DNA from: a virus
Virus record (IMG/VR): IMGVR_UViG_3300008738_000012
Location: 1 to 33,458 of that record
Direction: 5' to 3' (one strand)
Length of the DNA: 33,458 nucleotides
Positions 1 through 6,540 of this stretch are shown in pieces (the stretch's first letter is position 1; each line of letters begins with the position of its first letter). The notes below the pieces were generated by a model. That model searched no databases, had not been told where the DNA came from, and worked only from the letters and a program-made list of their open reading frames with translations. Both the position numbers and the translations under genes were made by a program.

Positions 1-461
1 ATTAGTTATAACGCAAGAGTTCTTTAATATAATCCTACAATTTTTTAATACTATTATATTACTTTAGCTTATACTAGTGTCCGATTAGTATTATTAGATA
101 TAGTCTAGTAGTTATTAGGTTTATATTATTATAATCTAGCGTAATATTAGGCATAATATCCATCTAGCTATAATCTAGTAATACTATGATATACAAGGGC
201 AAATTAGACATTCTAGGGCAATATTTGGCACAACTAGGCATACTCAACATAATACAAGAATATACCTAGATTTACACAGAATACAGCAGAATATAATAGA
301 CTAGTATAAACTACCAAGAACTAGAGCAATACTTATAAAGATAAAGAAATATAGATATATAAATACAGCAATTATAATTAAGTTTTTTATTGTTTTCATA
401 ATTATTTAAATAGTGATTAGTTTAATTAAATCTTGTGTAATTATTAATTAATTTTACACAT
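1..461. other. Non-coding left region
   Basis: No open reading frame of convincing length, start context or codon use was found on either strand. The segment is very AT-rich. Its first 325 bases hold the phased YTAG array described separately. Further right is a short inverted repeat, TGTGTAA at 434-440 and TTACACA at 454-460, just before a leftward terminator. It could be a genome terminus, a packaging region, an origin or a partition-like site. The sequence alone does not decide between these. Confidence 0.6.
65..325. repeat. Helically phased YTAG (CTAG/TTAG) array
   Basis: TAG preceded by C or T begins at 65, 75, 86, 95, 106, 116, 137, 148, 165, 176, 205, 214, 235, 267, 302 and 322. Most steps are close to one, two or three turns of B-DNA (10, 11, 9, 11, 10, 21, 11, 11, 9, 21, 32, 20). 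Ten of the sites are CTAG. In the right half AGAAT also recurs at 257, 278 and 288. The TAGGCATA octamer occurs at 148 and 235. Placing a short word on one face of the helix suggests cooperative protein binding or bending. The function is unknown. Confidence 0.6.
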
Positions 462-487
462 AAAAAAACCCCGCATTTAGCGGGGCT
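462..487 (-). terminator. Rho-independent terminator of leftward block
   Basis: CCCCGC at 469-474 and GCGGGG at 480-485 form a perfect 6-bp GC stem with a 5-base loop. On the minus strand the stem is followed by seven T residues (A-tract at 462-468 on the plus strand). It lies 30 bases beyond the last leftward gene, so it ends that transcript. Confidence 0.9.
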
Positions 488-517
488 TGTCATTAATTCA
501 AGGAGGAGTAATTTAGT

Positions 518-871
518 TTAAATATGAACTTGCATTTTATTCCTTTGGTTTGGGTTAATTAATTCTATTTTTGTATCATTTTTTTCACATCTTGCAAGAA
601 TATAATTCTTAAACCTATATTTATTAAATCTAAGCCCGTTTTTATCTAGTAATAGCTGTAATTCCTTGCCTGTATTATTATAATATTCTGTTAATCTAAA
701 CTCAATATTTTCTGCTATTTTTTCCTTCATTTCATTAGTTATAATATTATTATAGCCTTCATTAATTAAATCAATTTCTATCATTAAGCGTCTTTTAAGG
801 TTTTTGTTTCTACTCCACAAATCAACCATAAAATCTGCGAATTGTTCAAAATGCTTTCTAGATAAAGCCAT
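518..871 (-). CDS. Hypothetical protein, 117 aa, last gene of leftward block
   Basis: I do not recognise the family. The protein is basic and mostly helical, with a lysine/arginine-rich stretch (RNKNLKRRL) near residue 20. It has no membrane span. The frame stays open further upstream, but only from a TTG, and that extension runs over another small gene. The ATG at 871 overlaps the stop of the upstream membrane-protein gene (TAATG), so I chose it as the start. Transcription ends at the terminator at 462-487. A nucleic-acid-binding role is possible from composition only. Confidence 0.65.
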   Translation of the reverse strand: MALSRKHFEQFADFMVDLWSRNKNLKRRLMIEIDLINEGYNNIITNEMKEKIAENIEFRLTEYYNNTGKELQLLLDKNGLRFNKYRFKNYILARCEKNDTKIELINPNQRNKMQVHI

Positions 872-1008
872 TATATACCTACTTTCGTTAATACTAGCCC
901 AAGAACAGCCCAACCAGAGAACAGCCCAATAACTAGGATAATAAAACATTGAGTGTAATACGTCATAATTTCCCAATCTTTTTTATTTATATTTTTCGGT
1001 TTATTCAT
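871..1008 (-). CDS. Small single-span membrane protein, 45 aa
   Basis: The ATG at 1008 opens a 45-residue frame with a basic N-terminus (MNKPKNINKK), then one hydrophobic helix at about residues 21-40 (CFIILVIGLFSGWAVLGLVL). This predicts a positive-inside membrane protein. An AAGG element lies upstream. The stop overlaps the start of the next gene (TAATG), which supports expression. It is one of several tiny membrane proteins in this block. The function is unknown. Confidence 0.6.
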   Translation of the reverse strand: MNKPKNINKKDWEIMTYYTQCFIILVIGLFSGWAVLGLVLTKVGI

Positions 1009-1063
1009 TTTTTTAACCTTTTTTATTTGGGGCTATTACATTAACGAACAGCCCCTTATATTT

Positions 1064-1138
1064 TTAGCGATTATTATAATAAGCTAAAATTATACAGCCT
1101 ACAATGATTATTATTAAATACAAAAATATATCATTCAT
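1064..1138 (-). CDS. Tiny transmembrane peptide, 24 aa
   Basis: A 24-codon frame starts MNDIFLYLIIIIVGC and ends AYYNNR. It is almost entirely one hydrophobic helix with a short basic C-terminus. Its start overlaps the end of the upstream gene by 8 bases, typical of the tight packing here. It is too short for similarity-based recognition. The case for it is its position, the overlap and its resemblance in design to the peptides at 1804-1878 and 6459-6515. Confidence 0.45.
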   Translation of the reverse strand: MNDIFLYLIIIIVGCIILAYYNNR

Positions 1139-1436
1139 TTACTATTACTATTGGTAAAAGTTTATAATCTTTTAAACTCATATCCAAAACTATATGATTT
1201 TGTCCCTTATGCGTGTTTACTGTTGGTTTTCTGTTTGTACAGATTAAACAACGCATAATATCATTATCTTGTAACATTGAGTAAATTATAGGAAATCTAG
1301 TTAAATTTTTATCATTATTTCTTCTAGGTAAACTCTTTAAATAAGATTTATCAATACTGCGATTATATTTATTTTTAATTGCTTTTTCATTATAGTCTTC
1401 AATTTTTGATTTAAGCAAGAATCTAATTTGTTCCAT
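1131..1436 (-). CDS. Hypothetical protein, 101 aa
   Basis: Family not recognised. The protein is basic in its first half, and a CLIC pair of cysteines follows at about residue 65. I prefer the ATG at 1436 (MEQIRFLL) because it follows a GAAGGGA element and the stop of the upstream gene. A second in-frame ATG lies 18 bases further up. It is co-transcribed with 1438-1740. Confidence 0.6.
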   Translation of the reverse strand: MEQIRFLLKSKIEDYNEKAIKNKYNRSIDKSYLKSLPRRNNDKNLTRFPIIYSMLQDNDIMRCLICTNRKPTVNTHKGQNHIVLDMSLKDYKLLPIVIVNE

Positions 1437-1437
1437 A

Positions 1438-1740
1438 TTAATCCGTCCCTTCATTCATTGGGTTACCTCTATTCATATTTAGATTAATCTCTAAATCATC
1501 TAGGCTATTTATTTCAACTTCATCTGTTTTAACTTCCAATTTAACATTTAATTTATTTAATTCTGAACGAATATATTTTTCAGTTTGATTTAATATTGAA
1601 ACACATTGTCCTTCTGCTTGGTGTGTTAAAAAATCTAGAGTAAACAACAGCCCAACAGCCTTACCAGATTTATAAGCATCTGTGGGAACTGTGCCTTTTT
1701 GCATATTTAAATAGGGTCTAGTTAAGTATTTTTTCTTCAT
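1438..1740 (-). CDS. Hypothetical protein, 100 aa
   Basis: Family not recognised. It has a basic N-terminus, a mixed middle part and an acidic C-terminal third rich in Glu, Asp and Asn. A Shine-Dalgarno-like AAAGGA lies just before the ATG at 1740. The leader TTTAACAAAGGA is nearly identical to the one in front of the DUF932 gene at 3290. It is the first gene after the promoter candidate at 1766-1793. Confidence 0.65.
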   Translation of the reverse strand: MKKKYLTRPYLNMQKGTVPTDAYKSGKAVGLLFTLDFLTHQAEGQCVSILNQTEKYIRSELNKLNVKLEVKTDEVEINSLDDLEINLNMNRGNPMNEGTD

Positions 1741-1765
1741 GTTTTTCCTTTGTTAAAGATTAATT

Positions 1766-1793
1766 ATTATTCTTTATTAAAGGAATAAGGCAA
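1766..1793 (-). promoter_or_regulatory. Candidate sigma70-type promoter
   Basis: On the minus strand TTGCCT (1793-1788) is separated by 16 bases from AATAAT (1771-1766). It lies directly upstream of the 100-aa gene and downstream of the terminator at 1902-1928, where a new transcript would need to begin. The 24-aa frame at 1804-1878 would lie upstream of it. Confidence 0.4.
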
Positions 1794-1803
1794 AAATAGG
1801 AAG

Positions 1804-1878
1804 TTAAAATATTATAATAATTGCTAATATAATTAATGATAGTACTAAAATTTTGTAGATTGTTAAAAAAAAGTCCAT
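1804..1878 (-). CDS. Tiny transmembrane peptide, 24 aa
   Basis: The 24-codon frame begins MDFFLTIYKILVLSLIILA and ends with Ile and Phe residues. The whole peptide is one hydrophobic helix with a single Lys. GGGGCGG lies close before the ATG at 1878 and could serve as a ribosome binding site. The frame sits between the terminator at 1902-1928 and the next gene. It resembles the other tiny membrane peptides of this block. Confidence 0.4.
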   Translation of the reverse strand: MDFFLTIYKILVLSLIILAIIIIF

Positions 1879-1901
1879 TTCCGCCCCTGTATTTAAATGT
1901 T

Positions 1902-1928
1902 AAAAAAGGGCTAATTTTTAGCCCCTTT
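1902..1928 (-). terminator. Bidirectional-type terminator
   Basis: GGGCTAA (1908-1914) and TTAGCCC (1918-1924) form a 7-bp stem with a 3-base loop, flanked by A-runs on the left and T-runs on the right. Read leftward the stem is followed by six T residues. It would end the transcript carrying the DUF932 gene and the zinc-ribbon gene. Confidence 0.8.
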
Positions 1929-1984
1929 TAAATTAATACAATATTGGATTTAATTCGCAATAGAAAAAAACTATTGATTTAATA

Positions 1985-2314
1985 TTATTTTTTAAAGTTT
2001 TTAATATTGTTATTTTTTACAAAATCATCAATTAATTTATTTATATAACCAAATTCATTTCTAATTGTATTCATTGATTCTACTGATTTTCTTGAATTAA
2101 TACCAGAAATTATGCGTATTTCTTTCAACAAATTAACAGCTTCATTTTTTACAACTGCATTTGTTTTAATTTCATCAATAACAGATTTAGCGTCAATGGA
2201 TTTAGGCTTACAATCGTTACAAATATCACTAGGCGAATATTGATTAACAATTATTTCTTTTTTAATGCCTTTATCCCTACAAGTTACACAATAATTTACA
2301 GATACATTATGCAT
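1985..2314 (-). CDS. Zinc-ribbon-like small protein, 109 aa
   Basis: The N-terminal 35 residues hold two CxxC pairs (CVTC and CNDC) about 20 residues apart, a pattern expected of a zinc ribbon. The rest is helical and charged. The frame extends upstream inside the DUF932 gene. I chose the ATG at 2314 because it overlaps that gene's stop by 8 bases (ATGCATAA) and keeps the zinc motif at the start of the protein. It is followed by the terminator at 1902-1928. The specific role is unknown. Confidence 0.6.
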   Translation of the reverse strand: MHNVSVNYCVTCRDKGIKKEIIVNQYSPSDICNDCKPKSIDAKSVIDEIKTNAVVKNEAVNLLKEIRIISGINSRKSVESMNTIRNEFGYINKLIDDFVKNNNIKNFKK

Positions 2315-3290
2315 AAAGTTTTTTCCATTCATCAGATGACAAAACTTCTCTAACAGCGTCTTGTCTTCTAGTAGCAACTAAATTCTTATCGGAACTACCA
2401 CGACTTGTTTTAAGTAATACAAAAACGCCTTTATCGTTTTGGCGTTCCCATTCTGCGTCAGTATGAGTAGACCAATGAGTTAAAGCATTATAAACAGCCC
2501 AAAGGTTTTTTCCTAGACTTCCAACTTCTTCCCAATATCTGTACATTAAATAATCAAATAATTTTTGATTAATAACAGAAATATTTGGGTCAGTTTTTTT
2601 CTTTAAATCTGCTAAAGGTTTTTTACAGATAGTATCAGAAAACAATTTAGCTACTTGCTCATCTGAAACTTTACTATCACGCCATTTTAACATTTCATCT
2701 TTATTGTTATAAAATTGTTCCAACGATTTATCTAGTTTTGTTAAAATGCTTTCAACAGAAATTCCTTTAGTATGTTTCTTTTTTTGATGATACAATTTCT
2801 CTCCACCAAAAACTAAAGTGTTTTCACACAGTGAACGATAGCCCCCATTAAAAACTTGAAATCTCCATGATAAATCTAGACTTGTAAAAACATCTTGCCT
2901 AGCTTTTACAGAATCTCCACCACCAATTTCAAAATCTAAATCATTTAATTTTGTAGTTCTTAAAGACTTAGCCCCATTATCAAAACTCCAATCAGTAATT
3001 TCTAAATTATCTGTTGGTAAATCACTTTCCAATAATTTTTCAGCGTGTCTATCAAATAATAATTTTGGATTAATAACTTTGTATTTGTCTGAACGAGGTC
3101 TACCTAAAACTGTATTTGTATCTGTTCTTAGAACAGTAACAGCGTCATTTAATGGAATTAATTTTCCATCATGCTTACAAAAATTTTCTTTTGTTGTAGC
3201 TAGTGGAATATCGAAAAAACTAGTATCTTCAATATTGTGATGAACTTTTTTATCGGTAAGTTTAGCACCATGCGTCATTACTTCTGACAT
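2307..3290 (-). CDS. DUF932 phage/plasmid-like protein
   Basis: The 327-aa length and layout fit the DUF932 (phage/plasmid-like TIGR03299) family: an N-terminal leader, then an RSDKYKVINPKLLFD-like stretch, an FEIGGGDSVK strand region, and FQVFNGGYRSLCENTLV in the middle (about residues 145-165). Family members are common in phages and plasmids. Their biochemical role is not established, though a DNA-related role is often assumed from context. The ATG follows a strong AAAGGAG. A promoter-like TTGCAATAC lies upstream at 3343-3351. It is the largest gene of the leftward accessory block. Confidence 0.7.
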   Translation of the reverse strand: MSEVMTHGAKLTDKKVHHNIEDTSFFDIPLATTKENFCKHDGKLIPLNDAVTVLRTDTNTVLGRPRSDKYKVINPKLLFDRHAEKLLESDLPTDNLEITDWSFDNGAKSLRTTKLNDLDFEIGGGDSVKARQDVFTSLDLSWRFQVFNGGYRSLCENTLVFGGEKLYHQKKKHTKGISVESILTKLDKSLEQFYNNKDEMLKWRDSKVSDEQVAKLFSDTICKKPLADLKKKTDPNISVINQKLFDYLMYRYWEEVGSLGKNLWAVYNALTHWSTHTDAEWERQNDKGVFVLLKTSRGSSDKNLVATRRQDAVREVLSSDEWKKLYA

Positions 3291-3315
3291 ATATTCTCCT
3301 TTGTTAAAAGTTTAT

Positions 3316-3351
3316 TTATATACTATTTAACATCAGAAATTTGTATTGCAA
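3316..3351 (-). promoter_or_regulatory. Candidate promoter of the DUF932 gene
   Basis: On the minus strand TTGCAATAC (3351-3343) is followed by TTAAAT and TATATA about 15-25 bases on, before the gene start at 3290. The same TTGCAATAC word occurs in the leader of the gene at 4040-4333. The -10 element is not well defined. Confidence 0.35.
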
Positions 3352-3372
3352 CTATTTATTTATTTACAATAA

Positions 3373-4050
3373 TTAATGAGTTTTAAAAATTATATTATCT
3401 ATATTTTTATTCCAACATAAACCACAATTAGCACAATTTTTTGTTTTATCTAATTGTTCAGGACAAATTATACCTTTTTTTAAGTTTAACAAATTTTCAG
3501 AATTAGCCGATAATTCCATAACAGAATTGGAAAACCTAACAGAAAATCTATCCCAAATTTTATTTCTTAAATTAACAATTTCTTTACCTATTTCTGAAAA
3601 TGGAGTTCTGGCGGTATAACCAAATATTGAAATATTACTGTATTTAAATAACATTTTTTTCCAGAATTTTACATACCTAACAGAAAAAAAATCCCCAACA
3701 ACATGAAGCCTAATTAATATACCCTCTTTATGTTTTATGGATAACAAATTTAATTCATTTTCTAATCGTAACATTAATTTATCGTTACCCATAAATCTAT
3801 GAGCAAAAGGCATATTATTGCCATAACAAGTTTTCCAATGGAAACAAGTTTTAGGACAAGTTTTTCGTTCCTCTAATGACAAACTATAAATGTATTTACC
3901 TTTATGGCTTCCTTTAACAATTTTTACTTTACCTAATTTTTTATTGTTAGATACTTTTAATAACCAACCATTATGAGAAACACTATCATAAACATTATTT
4001 GTATATATTGTTCTGCCATTTTCTATTGCTAATTGTGTTTTACTTTTCAT
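3373..4050 (-). CDS. Gp88-like cysteine-rich phage protein
   Basis: The 225-aa protein has an N-terminal part with NGWLLKVSNNKKLGKV, then a cysteine cluster CPKTCFHWKTCYG at about residue 70, and a C-terminal cluster with CPEQ and CANCGLCW. This arrangement resembles the phage 'gene product 88' family (PF17338), found in many unrelated phages. The cysteines could hold a metal or an Fe-S cluster; that is inference. The frame runs 9 codons further up, but the ATG at 4050 sits at the end of the upstream gene with an overlap of 11 bases. The function is not known. Confidence 0.55.
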   Translation of the reverse strand: MKSKTQLAIENGRTIYTNNVYDSVSHNGWLLKVSNNKKLGKVKIVKGSHKGKYIYSLSLEERKTCPKTCFHWKTCYGNNMPFAHRFMGNDKLMLRLENELNLLSIKHKEGILIRLHVVGDFFSVRYVKFWKKMLFKYSNISIFGYTARTPFSEIGKEIVNLRNKIWDRFSVRFSNSVMELSANSENLLNLKKGIICPEQLDKTKNCANCGLCWNKNIDNIIFKTH

Positions 4051-4333
4051 TTTTATCAAGTATTTCTCTAATACCATAAGTTTCTTTTAATATACTATCT
4101 ACCTTTTTTCTTAAATCTTCTTTATCACTCTCATTAATTTTATTTGTAAGATTATTGCTACGAATACATTTTGAATAACTTCTAACTAAATGAATTAAAT
4201 CCATATCTAATATATCTATGTATTTGTCTTTAGATTCTGAATAATGTTTTTCCAAATCATCTTCATTCATATCACAAGGTACAACCGCCTCTTCAACTGT
4301 ACTTTGTATCTCTAATAATTTTCTAACTTTCAT
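4040..4333 (-). CDS. Hypothetical protein, 97 aa
   Basis: Family not recognised. It is acidic and helical, with many Glu, Asp, Lys and Ser residues. I chose the ATG at 4333 because it is preceded by AAGGGGA at good spacing; the longer frame to 4387 has no such site. It overlaps the downstream Gp88-like gene, implying translational coupling. Confidence 0.65.
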   Translation of the reverse strand: MKVRKLLEIQSTVEEAVVPCDMNEDDLEKHYSESKDKYIDILDMDLIHLVRSYSKCIRSNNLTNKINESDKEDLRKKVDSILKETYGIREILDKNEK

Positions 4334-4443
4334 TGTATCCCCTTTTCTTTTTTGGGCGGTAGTTTTGCTGACAACCCATTTAACCACGCATTAAGTATTT
4401 CTAACTAGTATTGCAATAATACACCCAAAACTATTAAACTTAC

Positions 4444-4497
4444 TGTAGGTACAATAGGGCGATATCCTTATTACAGCAATAACCTACTGTACCTACA
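4444..4497. repeat. Perfect 10-bp inverted repeat in intergenic leader
   Basis: TGTAGGTACA at 4444-4453 is the exact reverse complement of TGTACCTACA at 4488-4497, with a 34-base spacer holding a GATATC palindrome flanked by GGG and CC. The spot is one of the few gaps in the leftward block. It may be an operator for a dimeric repressor, a large hairpin or an origin element. Confidence 0.6.
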
Positions 4498-4503
4498 CTA
4501 AAT

Positions 4504-4677
4504 TTAACTCAAAAATATTTTGTTATCTTCTATTTCTATATTATCAATTTTAACATCAAAAGTTTGATATTCATCTTCTGCAAAAAAATATACATCATGT
4601 TTTGAAATATCTTTTTTATTTTTAATATTGTTATCTACAATATTTTTTAACTTATCCATAAATTCTATTAATGTCAT
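4504..4677 (-). CDS. Hypothetical protein, 57 aa
   Basis: A 57-residue frame starts at the ATG at 4677, which overlaps the stop of the upstream gene (ATGA). The product is acidic, with the pattern DVYFFAEDEYQTFDVKI in the middle, suggesting a small beta-containing domain. Codon use is AT-rich like its neighbours. Family not recognised. Confidence 0.6.
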   Translation of the reverse strand: MTLIEFMDKLKNIVDNNIKNKKDISKHDVYFFAEDEYQTFDVKIDNIEIEDNKIFLS

Positions 4678-4910
4678 GTTATATAATCCCCTTTTCCAAA
4701 TGTTGTTAAATCATAACCAAATTTATACTCTTCCTCTGTTTTACATAAATCACAAAACCTAATAAATTTATTTTGTGCCATAAATTTTTTACTACATATA
4801 TTACAATGTCTTTCATGCTCTTCTGATTTATCTGCACTAAATATTTTTTTTCTATTATGAACAGCACCTTTACGAAATTTACGTTCTTTTAATTGTCTGT
4901 GTTTATCCAT
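4674..4910 (-). CDS. Small zinc-ribbon protein, 78 aa
   Basis: Two CxxC pairs, CNIC at about residues 36-39 and CDLC at about 53-56, form a zinc-ribbon or zinc-finger layout. The N-terminal 30 residues are strongly basic (KERKFRKGAVHNRKK), which suggests nucleic-acid binding. It overlaps both neighbours by a few bases. It may be a small DNA- or RNA-binding or transcription-associated factor. Confidence 0.6.
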   Translation of the reverse strand: MDKHRQLKERKFRKGAVHNRKKIFSADKSEEHERHCNICSKKFMAQNKFIRFCDLCKTEEEYKFGYDLTTFGKGDYIT

Positions 4911-5256
4911 TTAAACCTTCAATTTCTACATTAAATTCAAAAGGCTCAACTGCATATTTATTTTTTTCTTTATGTACAGAAACTTTATTATCAAAATCCC
5001 ATTCATAATTTTTATCAAATGTTTCAATAAATGTACCTAAATTATCTAAATCTATTTCATTAATTGTATTATCTATTTCTAAATCATTGTTTTTATGGTG
5101 TATATCAAAATAAACATGGTTATATTCTCCGCCTTTAAAAACACTAATTTCATAATCGTTAGACAACTTTTCTTTTAATGCTAATGCAACTGCACAACTT
5201 TCACAATTTTGTGGCTCCCCTCTTTTAATATGGTCTTCTGTAACTTGTATTTTCAT
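4903..5256 (-). CDS. Hypothetical phage protein, 117 aa
   Basis: The N-terminus follows the pattern ITEDHIxxGxPxxCExCAVALALKE, which I recognise from small uncharacterised phage proteins, though not by a family name. The rest is acidic and probably beta-rich. AGGAGAT precedes the ATG at 5256. It is the first gene after the attenuator-like hairpin at 5280-5312. Confidence 0.6.
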   Translation of the reverse strand: MKIQVTEDHIKRGEPQNCESCAVALALKEKLSNDYEISVFKGGEYNHVYFDIHHKNNDLEIDNTINEIDLDNLGTFIETFDKNYEWDFDNKVSVHKEKNKYAVEPFEFNVEIEGLNG

Positions 5257-5275
5257 TTTATGTATCTCCTATAAT

Positions 5276-5316
5276 TATTAAAAAAGTAGTTTTGTGTATT
5301 TTTTAAACTACTAAAA
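5276..5316 (-). terminator. Terminator or attenuator hairpin
   Basis: AGTAGTTT (5285-5292) and AAACTACT (5305-5312) form a perfect 8-bp stem. On the minus strand it is followed by TTTTTT. It lies only about 25 bases before the start codon at 5256, so it may partly end the upstream transcript or attenuate the downstream genes. A second hairpin, TATCATT/AATGATA, is at 5354-5371. Confidence 0.6.
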
Positions 5317-5446
5317 TTTATTACAATACTTTGAAGCCCTTTATCGAAGCTAGTATCATTACACAATGATATAATCATATTTATATATCTAGACTATTAA
5401 AAAAGTATCACAACCCCTAAATGAAATTAATTTTATTTATCTACAA

Positions 5447-5782
5447 TTAATGTATTGATATTTTTTCTTGTGATGGTGGATACAAATTATCTTTTAGTGT
5501 ATCTGCAATAGCCTCGTGAATTATTATTAATGCATGGTCTAAATTTTTTGTGGGTAACAAATTTTTAGATACAATTAACAGTTCTCTTTGTAACAAATAT
5601 ACTAACAATTCTCTAGGTAAGTCACTAACATTTATTTCTTCTAACAAATTCTTTCTAACATTATATAAAAAATCTTTACATCTTTCCCCTAACACTTGAT
5701 TTTCCTCTAACAATTTTTCCATGTATTCGTTCATTTCATCCAACTGTTCTGCTGTTAATTTTTTCTTTTTAGTTCCAACCAT
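5447..5782 (-). CDS. Hypothetical protein, 111 aa
   Basis: The N-terminal third is a charged coiled-coil-like helix (KKKKLTAEQLDEMNEYMEKL); the rest is helical with leucine-rich stretches. Family not recognised. It overlaps the upstream gene by 14 bases and is followed by about 190 non-coding bases with two hairpins. Confidence 0.65.
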   Translation of the reverse strand: MVGTKKKKLTAEQLDEMNEYMEKLLEENQVLGERCKDFLYNVRKNLLEEINVSDLPRELLVYLLQRELLIVSKNLLPTKNLDHALIIIHEAIADTLKDNLYPPSQEKISIH

Positions 5783-5972
5783 ATCTTTTTCTTAAAATTG
5801 TAGATACTCTATCTAAATTAATCCTATCTAATTTTTGTTGTACTGTTCTCGGCTCTCTCAATGCTCTATCTCGTAATTTATAATGGTATCTTAATAAACT
5901 CTTTTCTGCTTTACTTTTACCATTATATATTTGTGCTTTAGTTAAAGTATTATCTAACAACCACAATCCCAT
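5769..5972 (-). CDS. Hypothetical basic protein, 67 aa
   Basis: This small, strongly basic helical protein has many Arg and Lys residues (KLRDRALREPRTVQQKLDR). Composition suggests nucleic-acid or ribosome binding, but I recognise no family. The start ATG at 5972 shares bases with the upstream stop. Confidence 0.6.
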   Translation of the reverse strand: MGLWLLDNTLTKAQIYNGKSKAEKSLLRYHYKLRDRALREPRTVQQKLDRINLDRVSTILRKRYGWN

Positions 5973-6223
5973 TATATTACTTTAATATCCCAATCCTTAT
6001 TTATAACAACAGGATTATAAGTTTCTATCCAAACTTTAGCCCCACAACTTAAAGGCTTATCTGGTCTATAAACAATATCAGAACCACCTAATATTTTTAC
6101 TGTATGTGCATAAATATTTTCTTTACTTGTCTTAACAGTAATTACTGGTTCATTCGTTCCATTCTTTGCATTGAATTTAATTTTATGCATATTAATATGT
6201 ATTCGTTTTAGTCGTTCTTTCAT
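5972..6223 (-). CDS. Hypothetical basic protein, 83 aa
   Basis: Family not recognised. The first 20 residues are basic. The remainder looks beta-rich (PVITVKTSKENIYAHTVKI, then a CGAKVWIETYNP turn), suggesting a small barrel-like domain. It overlaps both neighbours by 1-4 bases. Confidence 0.6.
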   Translation of the reverse strand: MKERLKRIHINMHKIKFNAKNGTNEPVITVKTSKENIYAHTVKILGGSDIVYRPDKPLSCGAKVWIETYNPVVINKDWDIKVI

Positions 6224-6462
6224 TTTTCTTTACCTACAATACTTTCTAAATAATAGTATCTACGTTTCTTTTTAATTCCAACTTTAGTATTATTATTTAA
6301 AATATCTTTTAACATATTTAATTCTTTTTCATCCCATTCGTTAAATCTAACAATTTTTCCATCAGATAAATGTATATGCAAAAATGCTTTCTTTGTGCCA
6401 TATCCACTACAACCTAAAGTAACAGATACAACATCTAAACTTCTATATGTAGTAGCACTCAT
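6220..6462 (-). CDS. Hypothetical protein, 80 aa
   Basis: The start at 6462 follows GGTGG at 7-base spacing and overlaps the stop of the tiny membrane peptide before it (ATGA). A GTG-initiated extension to 6501 would run through that peptide gene and is less likely. The protein has alternating strands, then a basic C-terminus (KVGIKKKRRYYYLE). Family not recognised. Confidence 0.6.
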   Translation of the reverse strand: MSATTYRSLDVVSVTLGCSGYGTKKAFLHIHLSDGKIVRFNEWDEKELNMLKDILNNNTKVGIKKKRRYYYLESIVGKEK

Positions 6463-6515
6463 ATTAACGCCACCACTATTATTATTAAAATTACAATCCA
6501 CAATATATGTGCCAT
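6459..6515 (-). CDS. Tiny transmembrane peptide, 18 aa, first leftward gene
   Basis: MAHILWIVILIIIVVALI is a single hydrophobic helix and nothing else. The ATG at 6515 has a very good Shine-Dalgarno element (AAAGGAG) five bases upstream, the best in the block. Its stop overlaps the next ATG (ATGA). It would be the first product of the leftward transcript. Alternatively it may be a leader peptide whose translation opens the next gene's start. Confidence 0.5.
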   Translation of the reverse strand: MAHILWIVILIIIVVALI

Positions 6516-6540
6516 TTTTTCTCCTTTCATTAAACTTGGA

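Noticed and set aside
2315-2377. Longer N-terminus for the zinc-ribbon protein ending at 1985
   Set aside because: It would overlap the DUF932 gene by about 70 bases; the ATG at 2314 overlaps the stop neatly and keeps the zinc motif at the start.
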